Position numbers and translations under genes: made by a program. A stretch of DNA of 64,000 nucleotides from Haloarcula litorea (lineage in GTDB: Archaea; Halobacteriota; Halobacteria; Halobacteriales; Haloarculaceae), in NCBI RefSeq assembly GCF_029338195.1, contig NZ_CP119779.1, positions 372,001-436,000 on the forward strand. The letters run 5' to 3'. Within the stretch, counting starts at the first letter, position 1, and every line of letters begins with the position of its first letter. This document shows, piece by piece, positions 1-7,941 of this stretch. The notes below the pieces were generated by a model, which made no database searches, had not been told where the DNA came from, and worked only from the letters and a program-made list of their open reading frames with translations.

Positions 1-1
1 C

Positions 2-664
2 CTCTCGCGGACCGAGGCGATGACCGCACTCCGGGACAAGGTCCCCTACGAGGCCGTCGCCGACGCGGACTCGCCGGCGGACGCCGTCGCCGACGCCGAC
101 GAGGTGGCGGCCGGCGACGGCGGGGGGGCCGTCTCTTCGACCGCGGAGACAGCGCCCGCGGACACCACGGACGAGCCCGCGGAACCGACGGCGACGGCCG
201 ACACGACCGACCCCGGGGAGACGACGACCGCGGCCGCCGACCCCTCGGCGGCGACGGACTCGCCCGGAAGCGACGGGCGGACGGCGGAGCCACGGGCCGG
301 CACGAGCGAGGCGACGGACGCCGACCGAGAGAGCGAGGCCGTGGACTCCTCGGCGGACGGCGCGGCCGAGCCGGACGGGCCGCAGACGCTCTCGGACCAC
401 GTCGAGGCCGTGGTCGGTGCCGACAGCGGCCGGGTCCGCGTCCTCGACGCCGACCTGACGGTGCTGGCCGAGGGCGACGCCGACGACGCCGTCCCGCTGA
501 TCGCCGACTGCGAGGGGAGCCCCCGGACCGTCGTCGTCGACGCCGACTGCACGCAGAAGGTCCTCGACGTGTCGGCCCAGCGCGGCGTCGACGTGGTGGT
601 CGCCACCGGCGACGGCGAGTACGTCAAACAGCCCACCGGCGTGCAGGTGCGGACCGCGGACTAG
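2..664 (+). CDS. dnaG: DNA primase DnaG, archaeal type (3' part)
   Basis: The gene is cut by the left edge. The reading frame is open from base 2, and the segment LSRTEAMTALRDKVPYEAV resembles the region just after the TOPRIM domain of haloarchaeal DnaG. About 100 residues of Ala/Asp/Thr/Ser/Glu-rich low-complexity linker follow, then a compact C-terminal domain (roughly the last 95 residues, beginning TLSDHVEAVVG and ending near VKQPTGVQV). Archaeal DnaG is a TOPRIM primase that has also been found with the RNA exosome. The catalytic core lies outside the window. The stop shares bases with the stop of the convergent acetyltransferase gene. Identification rests on remembered family sequence. 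Confidence 0.85.
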   Translation, partial: LSRTEAMTALRDKVPYEAVADADSPADAVADADEVAAGDGGGAVSSTAETAPADTTDEPAEPTATADTTDPGETTTAAADPSAATDSPGSDGRTAEPRAGTSEATDADRESEAVDSSADGAAEPDGPQTLSDHVEAVVGADSGRVRVLDADLTVLAEGDADDAVPLIADCEGSPRTVVVDADCTQKVLDVSAQRGVDVVVATGDGEYVKQPTGVQVRTAD

Positions 665-1077
665 AGAGTGAGGGTCAGGACCACACCGTCGCCGTCGTCG
701 TAGTGGCCCTCGATGCGGTCGGCCACGGCGAACTCGAACGTCTCGTAGAAGCCACGCGCCCGCTCGTCGTCCTCGCGGGCGGTCAGCCTGACCGTCTCGA
801 ACCCCCGCGAGCGGAGTCGGTCGAGCAGCCCGTCCATCAGCCTGGTCCCGTACCCCCGGCCCTGTGCCGGCGGCGCGACGGCGAACTCCGCGAGGTAGGC
901 GACCGGGTGGTCCGGGACCACGAGCGCGTAGGCGACGACGCCGCCGTCGTCGAGGACCAGCACCAGCGGCGGCCCGTCGACGGCCACCTCCAGCAGCTCG
1001 GGCCACGGTTCGTCGAGGGCGGTCGTCTGGATGGCTTCGAGCCGCCGTTGATCGGCCGAGCGGGCCTCGCGGATCAT
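661..1077 (-). CDS. GNAT family N-acetyltransferase
   Basis: This is a 138-residue protein of the GCN5-related acetyltransferase fold, which transfers acetyl from acetyl-CoA to an unidentified amine. The acetyl-CoA pyrophosphate-binding motif is visible as PPAQGRGYGTRLMDGL (about residues 69-84), after a beta strand YLAEFAVAP. A typical C-terminal GFYETFEF segment follows. The ATG at 1075-1077 is chosen because it overlaps the stop of the upstream DUF92 gene as ATGA, which implies translational coupling. A longer frame upstream is only a shadow of DUF92. The substrate cannot be inferred. Confidence 0.88.
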   Translation of the reverse strand: MIREARSADQRRLEAIQTTALDEPWPELLEVAVDGPPLVLVLDDGGVVAYALVVPDHPVAYLAEFAVAPPAQGRGYGTRLMDGLLDRLRSRGFETVRLTAREDDERARGFYETFEFAVADRIEGHYDDGDGVVLTLTL

Positions 1078-2417
1078 ACCAGGCCGACGGCCAGGGCCAC
1101 GCCGACCCCGGTGACCGCCGCCGCCAGCGTCGCCAGCGTGTTGACTCCCTGGTTGCCGACGACGGTGCCCTCGACGGTGGCCCCGAGCACGCTGTCGACG
1201 AACATCCCGACGAGGCCACAGGCACAGACGAGCGCGGCACCCGCGGTCCCGACGCGGGCGATGGTGACGGCGGCGATGCCGGCGATGATGGCCGCGCCGA
1301 CCAGGCCCGCGACGACGCCCTGCCAGGTGACGCCGCCGTCGGTGCCGGGCTCGACCCGCTCGAAGGTCGTGATGAGCCGCGGGTTGTCGTAGAGGCCGCC
1401 GAACTCGCTGGAGAAGGTGTCGGTCATCGCCGCCGCGACGGCCCCGGCGAAGGCATAGAGGAACAGCGCCGGGTCGACGGCGATGTGGCTGGGGCTGGCG
1501 GCCCAGGCCAGCACGGCGACCAGCGCGACGATGGAGTTCGCGAGGACGTTCCCGCTCCCGCGTGCCCCCTCGTTCTCCTCGGCGATGCCGCGGTCGGCCT
1601 TCTCCTCGTAGCGGTACTTCGTCGACAGCCCGCCGAGGCCGAAGAACGTGATGAGCATCGCGAACCAGCCGTACCCGCCCAGCACGATGGTCAGCAGCGA
1701 CAGGAGGACCCCGGTCAGCATCCCGGGGAGCGACGCCGTGTCCAGCGCGTAGGCGACGTAGCCAAGCGCCGCCGAGACCCCGAGCGCGACGAACACCCGC
1801 TGGGGCGCGACGGTGGGATCGAGCTCGAAGAACAGCCACAGCAGGAGCCCGACCGACAGCATCACCAGCGGGTCGTCGCGCTCGAACAGCACCGAGCGCA
1901 ACAGCGCCGCGACGAGCGCACCGGTCCCCGCGAGGAACAGGGCGTCGGCCGGGGCGACGGCGACGCTCTGGATGCGGGCCGCCCCCAGCTGTGCGGCGAC
2001 GCCGGTGGCGAAGCCGGTGACGACGAAGCCGGCGGCCCCGACGACCTCGTCGCTCTTGATCCGGACCGCGACCCGCTGGCCGAGGTTGCCGTAGGCGACG
2101 AGGACGACGACGCCGACGAACACCCACACCGGGAGGTCGAACCGCACCGCGAGCAGGGCGAGGCCGGCCGCGGCCAGCGAGAAGGCGGCCAGCCCGTACA
2201 GTTTCCCGTCCTCGTAGTCGCCCGGCCGGGCGAACAGCTCGAACAGGACGGAGTCCTGATCGACGACGGTGACCGCAAGCAGCGCCACCAGGGCGAACGG
2301 GCCGGTCGCGGCGACAGTCGCGAGCGCGGCCGAGTCGATGCCGGTGGCGACCGGTGCGGCGAACGCCAGGGTCGCGACCGCGGCGAACGCGCCAGCGCGC
2401 CGGACTGTCGATGTCAC
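1074..2417 (-). CDS. DUF92 family integral membrane protein (VTE6-like)
   Basis: This 447-residue, very hydrophobic protein has around twelve predicted membrane segments and begins at a GTG. The C-terminal half carries the DUF92 signature region: glycine-rich loops around YGWFAMLITFFGLGGLSTKY, the polar stretch EENEGARGSGNVLANS, and AAAMTDTFSSEFGGLYD. The plant member VTE6 phosphorylates phytyl phosphate, so a polyprenyl- or isoprenyl-phosphate kinase role in lipid salvage is possible here. That role is inferred from the family, not seen. The neighbouring cis-prenyltransferase homologues, one of them divergently transcribed from the same intergenic region, fit isoprenoid-lipid work. It overlaps the downstream acetyltransferase by 4 bp. 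Confidence 0.85.
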   Translation of the reverse strand: MTSTVRRAGAFAAVATLAFAAPVATGIDSAALATVAATGPFALVALLAVTVVDQDSVLFELFARPGDYEDGKLYGLAAFSLAAAGLALLAVRFDLPVWVFVGVVVLVAYGNLGQRVAVRIKSDEVVGAAGFVVTGFATGVAAQLGAARIQSVAVAPADALFLAGTGALVAALLRSVLFERDDPLVMLSVGLLLWLFFELDPTVAPQRVFVALGVSAALGYVAYALDTASLPGMLTGVLLSLLTIVLGGYGWFAMLITFFGLGGLSTKYRYEEKADRGIAEENEGARGSGNVLANSIVALVAVLAWAASPSHIAVDPALFLYAFAGAVAAAMTDTFSSEFGGLYDNPRLITTFERVEPGTDGGVTWQGVVAGLVGAAIIAGIAAVTIARVGTAGAALVCACGLVGMFVDSVLGATVEGTVVGNQGVNTLATLAAAVTGVGVALAVGLV

Positions 2418-2550
2418 GTCCCGCCGGTATCCCCGAGAGCCACTTACCGTTTCCGAACTCGGCGGTGCGACCGGTCAGCGCGTCGTCACGACCTCGCCTC
2501 CGTTCCGGGCGACCGTGACCTTTAGGCGGGCCGTCGGTCTACCACGCGGC

Positions 2551-3159
2551 GTGGGTCTCTACGACCGGTATCTCGCCACGCGTCTCCGGATGAGCGACGC
2601 CGACCTCCCGGAGACGGTGGCGCTCGTCATCACCGAGCGGGACCTGCTCGTCGACGGCGCGTACGCCACGCTGGAGCAGTTCTTCGACTGGGCGGTCCAG
2701 TACGGGGCCGAGACGCTGGTCGTCTACGTCAGCGTCCTCGACGAGGAAGTCGTCCCGACACTCCAGCAGGAGCTGTCGGACCTGCGAGCGCCGCGGCGGG
2801 TCTCGGTCCGCTGTCCCGACGACGAATCCGTCGCCGACACGCCGATCCAGGTCTCGATCGGCCTCGGCGGCCAGTCGGAGTTCGCGACGGCGGTCCAGAA
2901 GCTGGCCGAGGACGTCGAGTCGGGCGACCTCGCTCCCGAGGACATCGACGAGGCCGCCGTCGAGGACCACCTCGTCTTCCCGACCGACCCGGACCTCGTC
3001 ATCAAGACCGGGGCCGAGCGGCTCTCGGACTTCATGATCTGGCAGTCGGTGTACTCGGAGCTGTACTTCACCGACGTGAACTGGCGGAACTTCCGCCGCC
3101 GGGACTACCTCCGGGCGTTGCGGGACTATCAGGAACGCCAGCGGCGGTTCGGTCGGTGA
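2551..3159 (+). CDS. Short cis-prenyltransferase homologue resembling the NgBR/Nus1 accessory subunit
   Basis: The protein has 202 residues from a GTG at 2551, chosen because a TATA-like TTTAGG lies 30 bp upstream. The frame stays open further 5' but runs antisense to DUF92. The second half aligns well by eye with the full UppS at 4095-5027: VESGDLAPEDIDEAAVEDHL against VDAGELAPGDVGPETVEDRL, and PDLVIKTGAERLSDFMIW against VDLIVRTGGDERTSNFLPW. The first half lacks the catalytic aspartate: the slot of VAVIQDGNRRYA reads VALVITERDLL. The protein ends RRFGR, an RxG C-terminus like the one required in eukaryotic NgBR/Nus1 subunits. It is probably a non-catalytic partner of the neighbouring UppS. 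Confidence 0.8.
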   Translation: MGLYDRYLATRLRMSDADLPETVALVITERDLLVDGAYATLEQFFDWAVQYGAETLVVYVSVLDEEVVPTLQQELSDLRAPRRVSVRCPDDESVADTPIQVSIGLGGQSEFATAVQKLAEDVESGDLAPEDIDEAAVEDHLVFPTDPDLVIKTGAERLSDFMIWQSVYSELYFTDVNWRNFRRRDYLRALRDYQERQRRFGR

Positions 3160-3232
3160 GCTACGCGAACCGAGCGAACGTCGGGAGACGAGCCACACAA
3201 GACCTATTCCGGTGGCCGCCACGGGTTCGCGT

Positions 3233-4093
3233 ATGCCGCCCACGCGCCGCAGCCTCCTCCGAGCCGCCGGTCTGTCCGCCGCCGCCGTCGCCGGGTGTGC
3301 GACCGGGGACGGTCCGGCCACCGACACCGAGGGTTCGACGCCCACGGAGACGGACCGACCCACGCCGTCGGCGACGGGGACGTTCGCCGACCGGCCGTCG
3401 GGGCCGAAGATGTATCCCGAGCCGCCCGCCGAGGTGACCGCCGACGCCGCCGTCGCCTTCGCCGAGGAGTTCGAGGCGGCGAGAGTCCACAACTCGCTCC
3501 ACGAACCCGACGTCACGGACCTCTCGGCGCGGGGGACCGCCGCCCACGACACCGCCGCCCACAGAGGGCACTACGTCGTCGCCACCGGCGGCGGCTACGC
3601 GAACTACGAGGACGGCGTCCACGCCGACTGGGGGCAGTTGCCCGCGCTGTACTTCGTCGGTCCGGGTCTCGTCGTCCGGACCGCCGAACTGGCCGACCGC
3701 GTCCGGGACTGCGAGGACGTGTACGCGGCCCCGGAGCGGGCGGGGAACTTCGCGCCGGCCTGCGAGGGCGACGACGCGAGCTACCGGGCCTACTGCCTCC
3801 ATCCGGAACCGCGTGAACTCACCGTCACCGTCGAGTGGCCGGGCGAGGACGGGGCGACGACGGTGCTCGAACGGACCCACACCGTGGGGTACGACCGCGG
3901 CGTCGAACAGCTGGGCGTCACCCGGCGGTCGGGGACCCACCGGGTGACGGCGTCGCTGGCCGACGGGCCGACGGCGACCCACGAATGGGACCTCGCGACC
4001 GGCCCCCCGGAGTACGGGCCGCCGCTGACGGTGCTGGTCACGCCGACGGGCGGGCTCCGGTTCCACCGACCGGCGTTCCCGGAGGTCCGGTGA
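3233..4093 (+). CDS. Predicted Tat-exported lipoprotein of unknown function
   Basis: The protein has 286 residues from the ATG at 3233, with an AT-rich CTATT element about 27 bp upstream. The N-terminus RRSLLRAAGLSAAAVAGC has a twin-arginine signal and a lipobox cysteine at about residue 22. It is followed by a Thr/Pro/Ser/Asp-rich spacer typical of haloarchaeal surface lipoproteins. The mature part (about 220 residues) has two cysteines (RDCEDV and PACEGDD) that may form a disulphide, a third in YCLHPEP, and a beta-rich C-terminal half resembling an Ig-like fold. No family is recognised. It sits between the two cis-prenyltransferase homologues and ends one base before uppS on the other strand. 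Confidence 0.75.
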   Translation: MPPTRRSLLRAAGLSAAAVAGCATGDGPATDTEGSTPTETDRPTPSATGTFADRPSGPKMYPEPPAEVTADAAVAFAEEFEAARVHNSLHEPDVTDLSARGTAAHDTAAHRGHYVVATGGGYANYEDGVHADWGQLPALYFVGPGLVVRTAELADRVRDCEDVYAAPERAGNFAPACEGDDASYRAYCLHPEPRELTVTVEWPGEDGATTVLERTHTVGYDRGVEQLGVTRRSGTHRVTASLADGPTATHEWDLATGPPEYGPPLTVLVTPTGGLRFHRPAFPEVR

Positions 4094-4094
4094 G

Positions 4095-5027
4095 TCAGTC
4101 CGCCGTCTCGTACTCCTCGTCGATGTCGATGTCGTCGCGCTCGCCGCTGGGCAGGGCGTCACGGAAGCGGCGGAGGACCTGCCGGGCCTGGGGGACCTCC
4201 GCCCGGCCGAGCGAGCGCACGAGCGCCAGCGCCCGGCGGGCGCGGGTCGCCCGCCAGGAGGCCTCGCGGTTCTCGTAGGTGCGGATGGCCCGCAGGAAGT
4301 CCACCTTCCGGAACTCCGGCCAGTAGGGGGTACAGAAGAACGTCGCGGCCTCGTTGCCGTTGGCGTGCCACGGCAGGAAGTTCGAGGTGCGCTCGTCGCC
4401 GCCGGTCCGGACGATGAGGTCGACGTCGCGGGTCGGCCCATCGTAGAGGCGGTCCTCGACCGTCTCGGGGCCGACGTCTCCGGGGGCGAGCTCGCCCGCG
4501 TCGACCTCCGCGGCGATGTCGCGGGCGGCCCCGAGCAGCTCCGCGCGGCCGCCGTAGGCCAGCGCGACGTTGAGGTTGAGTCGGTCGTACTGCGCGGTGC
4601 GGGCCTCGGCGTAGTCGATGGCGTCCCGGACGCGGTCGGGCAGCAGTTCGGTCTCGCCGATGGCGCGGATACACACCTCGGCGTCGTGGACCCGGTCGGC
4701 GTCGGCGAACGTCCGGAGCTTCGACTCGATGAGATCGAAGAGGTGTTCCTGTTGCTCCTCGGGCCGGTCGAAGTTCTCGGTCGAGAAGGCGTACAGCGTC
4801 ACCTCCTCGATCCCCAGTTCGTCACACCAGTCCAGCAGCGCCTCGGTCGTCTGCGCACCTTCCGTGTACCCCTCGGTCGTCTCCTCGCCCTGCTTGCGGG
4901 CGTAGCGGCGGTTCCCGTCCTGGATGACGGCGACGTGACTCGGTGTCCCCGACAGTTCCCGCCGGAGGAGACGCTCGTAGGCCGCGTAGCCGAGACGGCT
5001 GACCCGGTCTCGCATCGCTCGTAGCAT
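4095..5027 (-). CDS. uppS: Cis-prenyltransferase (polyprenyl/undecaprenyl diphosphate synthase family), catalytic subunit
   Basis: The enzyme condenses isopentenyl diphosphate in cis onto an allylic primer, making the polyprenyl diphosphate that becomes dolichol-type glycan carrier lipid. All family motifs are present: VAVIQDGNRRYA with the catalytic Asp, YAFSTENFDRP, YGGRAEL, and RTGGDERTSNFLPW followed by the TPYWPEF segment. The predicted start is the ATG at 5025-5027; an alternative is 5014-5016. A longer frame to 5105 would run through the AT-rich promoter and is rejected. The C-terminus carries an Arg-rich helix and an acidic tail (DDIDIDEEYETAD) but no RxG end. Its divergent neighbour is cspA. 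Confidence 0.93.
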   Translation of the reverse strand: MLRAMRDRVSRLGYAAYERLLRRELSGTPSHVAVIQDGNRRYARKQGEETTEGYTEGAQTTEALLDWCDELGIEEVTLYAFSTENFDRPEEQQEHLFDLIESKLRTFADADRVHDAEVCIRAIGETELLPDRVRDAIDYAEARTAQYDRLNLNVALAYGGRAELLGAARDIAAEVDAGELAPGDVGPETVEDRLYDGPTRDVDLIVRTGGDERTSNFLPWHANGNEAATFFCTPYWPEFRKVDFLRAIRTYENREASWRATRARRALALVRSLGRAEVPQARQVLRRFRDALPSGERDDIDIDEEYETAD

Positions 5028-5081
5028 ATCAGTGAACCGATAAGGAGTTTGTGGCTCGGCTCCACCGTGGTAAGTCGCCGC

Positions 5082-5090
5082 ATAATTTAA
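5082..5090. promoter_or_regulatory. AT-rich promoter element between uppS and cspA
   Basis: The sequence ATAATTTAA stands out in GC-rich DNA. Its centre is about 33 bp before the cspA ATG, fitting a TATA box for a near-leaderless cspA transcript. Its near-symmetry means it could also serve the opposite strand, but uppS starts about 55 bp away and may use a weaker element nearer 5040. Confidence 0.6.
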
Positions 5091-5118
5091 GACGGCGGGT
5101 GGCAAACGTTAGCTCGCA

Positions 5119-5313
5119 ATGGCGACCGGTACGGTAGACTTCTTCAACGAGACGGGCGGTTACGGTTTCATCGACACAGAGGATTCCGAGGAGGACGTGT
5201 TCTTCCACATGGAGGACATCGGCGGTCCCGACCTCGAAGAGGGCCAGGAGGTGGAGTTCGACATCGTGCAGGCGGACAAGGGTCCGCGCGCCGAGAACCT
5301 GAAGCGGCTGTAG
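5119..5313 (+). CDS. cspA: Cold shock domain protein CspA
   Basis: This 64-residue single cold-shock domain binds single-stranded nucleic acid and is thought to act as an RNA chaperone. RNP1-like GGYGFIDTE and RNP2-like DVFFHMEDI are both present. The segment GQEVEFDIVQADKGPRAENL closes the OB-fold, and the length is normal for the family. It is a monocistronic gene with its own TATA element. The acidic surface is typical of a haloarchaeal homologue. Confidence 0.96.
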   Translation: MATGTVDFFNETGGYGFIDTEDSEEDVFFHMEDIGGPDLEEGQEVEFDIVQADKGPRAENLKRL

Positions 5314-5405
5314 GCCGCTCGACGGCCGCTCCGGGCGAACGTGTCGGGAGCCCCGGCTGGCCCGGAAGCGGAAGTGCCTTTGTCGGGGCCGGCGAAGCCT
5401 CGCGT

Positions 5406-5816
5406 ATGAGCGACGCCGACGCGCTGGACGAGGAGCTCTACCGCCGGACCAAGCAGTTGCTCGAACCCGGCGAGATACGGCTCAACGGGGCCGTCGTCCA
5501 CACCGAGTACGACGGCAGCGACGAGATCGAGATGATGCAGGCGACGCTCGAGGTCGGCGACGTCATCGCCGAGGGGTACGGGATGGACCCCGAGGACACC
5601 TTCGTCTACTCGGGCAGCGACGACCCCGAGTTCGCCTCGAACCAACACCAGGGGCTGACCCTCGACGACGAGGAGTTCGTCTGGGAGTGCCAGCAACTGC
5701 TCCGGGAGGGGTCGTTCGACCTGGTCTTCTACTACGAGGCCAGCGCCGACCACGAGGCCATCCTCGACGACATCGCCGACGCGGGGTACGCGGTCACGGG
5801 CGTCCGCGGGGACTGA
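5406..5816 (+). CDS. Conserved haloarchaeal protein of unknown function
   Basis: This 136-residue acidic soluble protein has no signal peptide or membrane segment. It has a beta-rich middle (IRLNGAVVHTEYDGSDEIEM) and a C-terminal half alternating strands and helices (FDLVFYYEASADHEAILDD, then ADAGYAVTGVRG) that suggests a small alpha/beta fold. It resembles a haloarchaea-specific DUF family, possibly DUF5778, but that assignment is uncertain. It appears monocistronic, with an AT-rich element (CCTTTGTC) about 29 bp before the ATG. No function is proposed. Confidence 0.75.
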   Translation: MSDADALDEELYRRTKQLLEPGEIRLNGAVVHTEYDGSDEIEMMQATLEVGDVIAEGYGMDPEDTFVYSGSDDPEFASNQHQGLTLDDEEFVWECQQLLREGSFDLVFYYEASADHEAILDDIADAGYAVTGVRGD

Positions 5817-5864
5817 GACGCCGCCGCGCGTCCGGCACCTCGCCGACGAGGTCCGACACCCCGG

Positions 5865-6143
5865 TCAGTCCGACAGCCGTTCCTGACAGTTGTGGCAGTA
5901 CGTGTAGTTCGGCCCGTTCGCCGACCCGCAGTAGGTGCAGGTCCGGGCCTCGATCCCGGCCTGCTGGAAGTAGGCGTCCAGTTGGCCGGTGTCGGGGCCG
6001 GTGCGGCCGCTGAACTGCTCGACCAGCGGGTCGTGGGCCATGTAGTCCATCACGCGGAACATGAGGACGAACGACAGCGGCACGGCTACGAGGACGAACA
6101 GGTAGACCAGCAGTCGGACCGCCAGTTCGGCGTCCGAGATCAC
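5865..6143 (-). CDS. Small membrane protein with C-terminal zinc ribbon
   Basis: The protein has 92 residues from a GTG at 6143, with TTTACC on the minus strand about 27 bp upstream. Residues 8-30 form one hydrophobic helix (LAVRLLVYLFVLVAVPLSFV). The last 30 residues carry two CxxC knuckles, CTYCGSANG and CHNCQERL, forming a zinc ribbon. It is probably anchored in the membrane with the ribbon in the cytoplasm. Such small ribbon proteins are common in haloarchaea and their roles are mostly unknown. It is transcribed away from the haem operon. Confidence 0.78.
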   Translation of the reverse strand: MISDAELAVRLLVYLFVLVAVPLSFVLMFRVMDYMAHDPLVEQFSGRTGPDTGQLDAYFQQAGIEARTCTYCGSANGPNYTYCHNCQERLSD

Positions 6144-6233
6144 CGTATCGGACGTAGGGACTCGACGGGGTAAAGGACACTGCCGCGGGAACGGCCCGCG
6201 CCGCTTTTATCCACCGAGACCCGAGAGGCGCGT

Positions 6234-7289
6234 ATGAGCGAAGACCTCGGGACGGTCGACCGGGCGATCCTGAACGCCTTCCAAGGGGGGTTCCCGGTCG
6301 TCGAGCGGCCCTTCGAGCCGGCCGCGGCGGCGCTGGCCGACCACGGCGTCGAGGTGAGCGGCGAGGAGCTGCTGGCGCGGGTCCGCGCGCTCGACGACGA
6401 CGGGGTGTTGTCGCGGTTCGGCGCGCTGATCGACGCCGAGGCCATCGGCGGGACGGCGACGCTGGTGGCGACACACGCCCCCGAGGAGCGGTTCGACGAA
6501 CACGCCGAGATCGTCAACGACCACCCGGAGGTGGCCCACAACTACGAGCGCGAGCACCCGCATCTCAACATGTGGTTCGTCCTCTCGGTGGTCGACGCGG
6601 ACCGGGTCCCGGCGGTCCTGGCCGAGATCGAGGCCGAGACCGGCGAGCAGACGTACAACATGCCCAAACAGCAGGAGTTCCACGTCGGCGCGAAGTTCCC
6701 CGTGGAGGGGCCACAGACGCAGGCCGTCGACTGCTCGGCCCTCGGGCCCGAGGTGACGCCCACGGACCGGCGGTCGCTGACCCCCGAGGAGCTCGACCTC
6801 GTGCTGGAGATCCAGGACGGCCTGCCGGTCACGGCGACCCCCTACGCCGACGTGGCCGACGCGATCGGTGCGGACACCGAGTGGGTGCTGGCGACGATCA
6901 AGCGGTTCGAGCGCGAGGGGAAGGTCCGCCGGGTCGGACTCGTCCCGAACCACTACGCGCTGGGCTACTCCGAGAACGGGATGACCGTCTGGGACGTGCC
7001 CGACGAGGTGATCGACGAGGTCGGCCCGGCCGTCGCCGAGTTCGACTTCGTCACACACTGCTACGAGCGGCCCCGCCACGAGGGCGTGTGGCCCTACAAC
7101 TTCTTCGCGATGACCCACGGCCGCAGCGAGGCCGAGAGCGACGAGCGCATCCGGCAGGTCCGCGACCGGATGGCCGAGCACTGGGACGTCGGCGAGGCCG
7201 ACTGGGACACGCTGTTCTCGACCCGTATCCTGAAAAAGACCGGCATCCGGGTGGCCGACCGCGCGGAAGCCAACGTCGAGTCGACCTGA
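6234..7289 (+). CDS. ahbAB: Siroheme decarboxylase, AhbA-AhbB fusion
   Basis: The 351-residue protein is built from two Lrp/AsnC-like halves. The first begins VDRAILNAFQGGFPVVERPF (about residue 8), the second LDLVLEIQDGLPVTATPY (about residue 187). Both show the winged-helix start and the following ferredoxin-like region of the AhbA/AhbB (NirD/L/G/H-type) decarboxylases. These remove two acetate carboxyls from siroheme to give 12,18-didecarboxysiroheme in the alternative haem pathway. In many organisms the two subunits are separate, so this is a natural fusion. It leads an operon with the Met8-like gene 4 bp downstream and hemA, which supports the assignment. TTTTATCC lies about 28 bp before the ATG. 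Confidence 0.9.
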   Translation: MSEDLGTVDRAILNAFQGGFPVVERPFEPAAAALADHGVEVSGEELLARVRALDDDGVLSRFGALIDAEAIGGTATLVATHAPEERFDEHAEIVNDHPEVAHNYEREHPHLNMWFVLSVVDADRVPAVLAEIEAETGEQTYNMPKQQEFHVGAKFPVEGPQTQAVDCSALGPEVTPTDRRSLTPEELDLVLEIQDGLPVTATPYADVADAIGADTEWVLATIKRFEREGKVRRVGLVPNHYALGYSENGMTVWDVPDEVIDEVGPAVAEFDFVTHCYERPRHEGVWPYNFFAMTHGRSEAESDERIRQVRDRMAEHWDVGEADWDTLFSTRILKKTGIRVADRAEANVEST

Positions 7290-7293
7290 GCCC

Positions 7294-7941
7294 ATGATCC
7301 CCCTGCTCCACGACTTCGAGGCCGAGACGGTGCTGGTGTTCGGCGGCGGCTCCGTCGGGGCCAGGAAGGCCCGCCGGTTCGCCAGCGAGGCCGAGGTGGT
7401 GGTCGTGAGCCCCGCGTTCGGCGACCGCGAGTTCGGCGACGCCCGCCTCGTCCGCGCGGCCCCGGACGCCGAGGCGGCCGGCGAGTGGATCGCCCGGGCC
7501 GACCCCGCGCTGGTCGTCGCGGCCACCGACGACGCCGACCTGAACGCGGCCGCCGCGGCGGCCGCCCGCGAGACCGGGGCGCTCGTCAACCGGGCCGACG
7601 ACCACGGCGGGCAGGACTTCGGCGACGTCGTCGTCCCCGCGACGGTCCGGGACGGCCCCGTAACCGTCGCCGTCGCCACCGGCGGCCGGTCGCCGGCGCT
7701 CTCGAAGCACCTCCGCCAGCGGTTCGAGGACGAGTTCGCCGGCGCGGGCGAGATGGCGGCCCTGACCGGCGAGCTCCGCGAGGAGCTGAGGGCCGCCGGC
7801 GTCCCGCCCGAGGAGCGGCGTGACGCGGTCCGGCGGGTCGTCAGAGCCGACGAGGTTTGGAAGGCTTTAGATAGTGGGGCGTCCAACGCCCGGCAGGTAG
7901 CAGACACCGTGATCGGAGACCACTCGGGTGATTCGGCGTGA
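7294..7941 (+). CDS. Precorrin-2 dehydrogenase / sirohydrochlorin ferrochelatase-like (Met8/CysG N-terminal type)
   Basis: The 215-residue enzyme oxidises precorrin-2 to sirohydrochlorin with NAD and may insert iron. The Rossmann motif VLVFGGGSVGARKARRF (about residues 12-28) and LVVAATDDADLNAAAAA are typical. The segment VNRADDHGGQDFGDVVVPAT corresponds to the catalytic loop, and VAVATGGRSPALSKHLRQR begins the dimerisation region. Gene order ahbAB, this gene, hemA places it in siroheme-dependent haem synthesis. Whether the chelatase activity is retained cannot be judged. It overlaps hemA by 4 bp (GTGA). Confidence 0.9.
   Translation: MIPLLHDFEAETVLVFGGGSVGARKARRFASEAEVVVVSPAFGDREFGDARLVRAAPDAEAAGEWIARADPALVVAATDDADLNAAAAAAARETGALVNRADDHGGQDFGDVVVPATVRDGPVTVAVATGGRSPALSKHLRQRFEDEFAGAGEMAALTGELREELRAAGVPPEERRDAVRRVVRADEVWKALDSGASNARQVADTVIGDHSGDSA

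Noticed and set aside
46-636. Long open frames on the opposite strand of dnaG and many other genes
   Set aside because: High GC with codon position bias leaves antisense frames open. They have Ser/Arg/Pro-rich composition unlike haloarchaeal proteins, and lack promoters and recognisable motifs.
2539-3552. Minus-strand frame of 337 codons over the NgBR-like gene
   Set aside because: It is antisense to a gene with conserved cis-prenyltransferase motifs, and its composition is not plausible.
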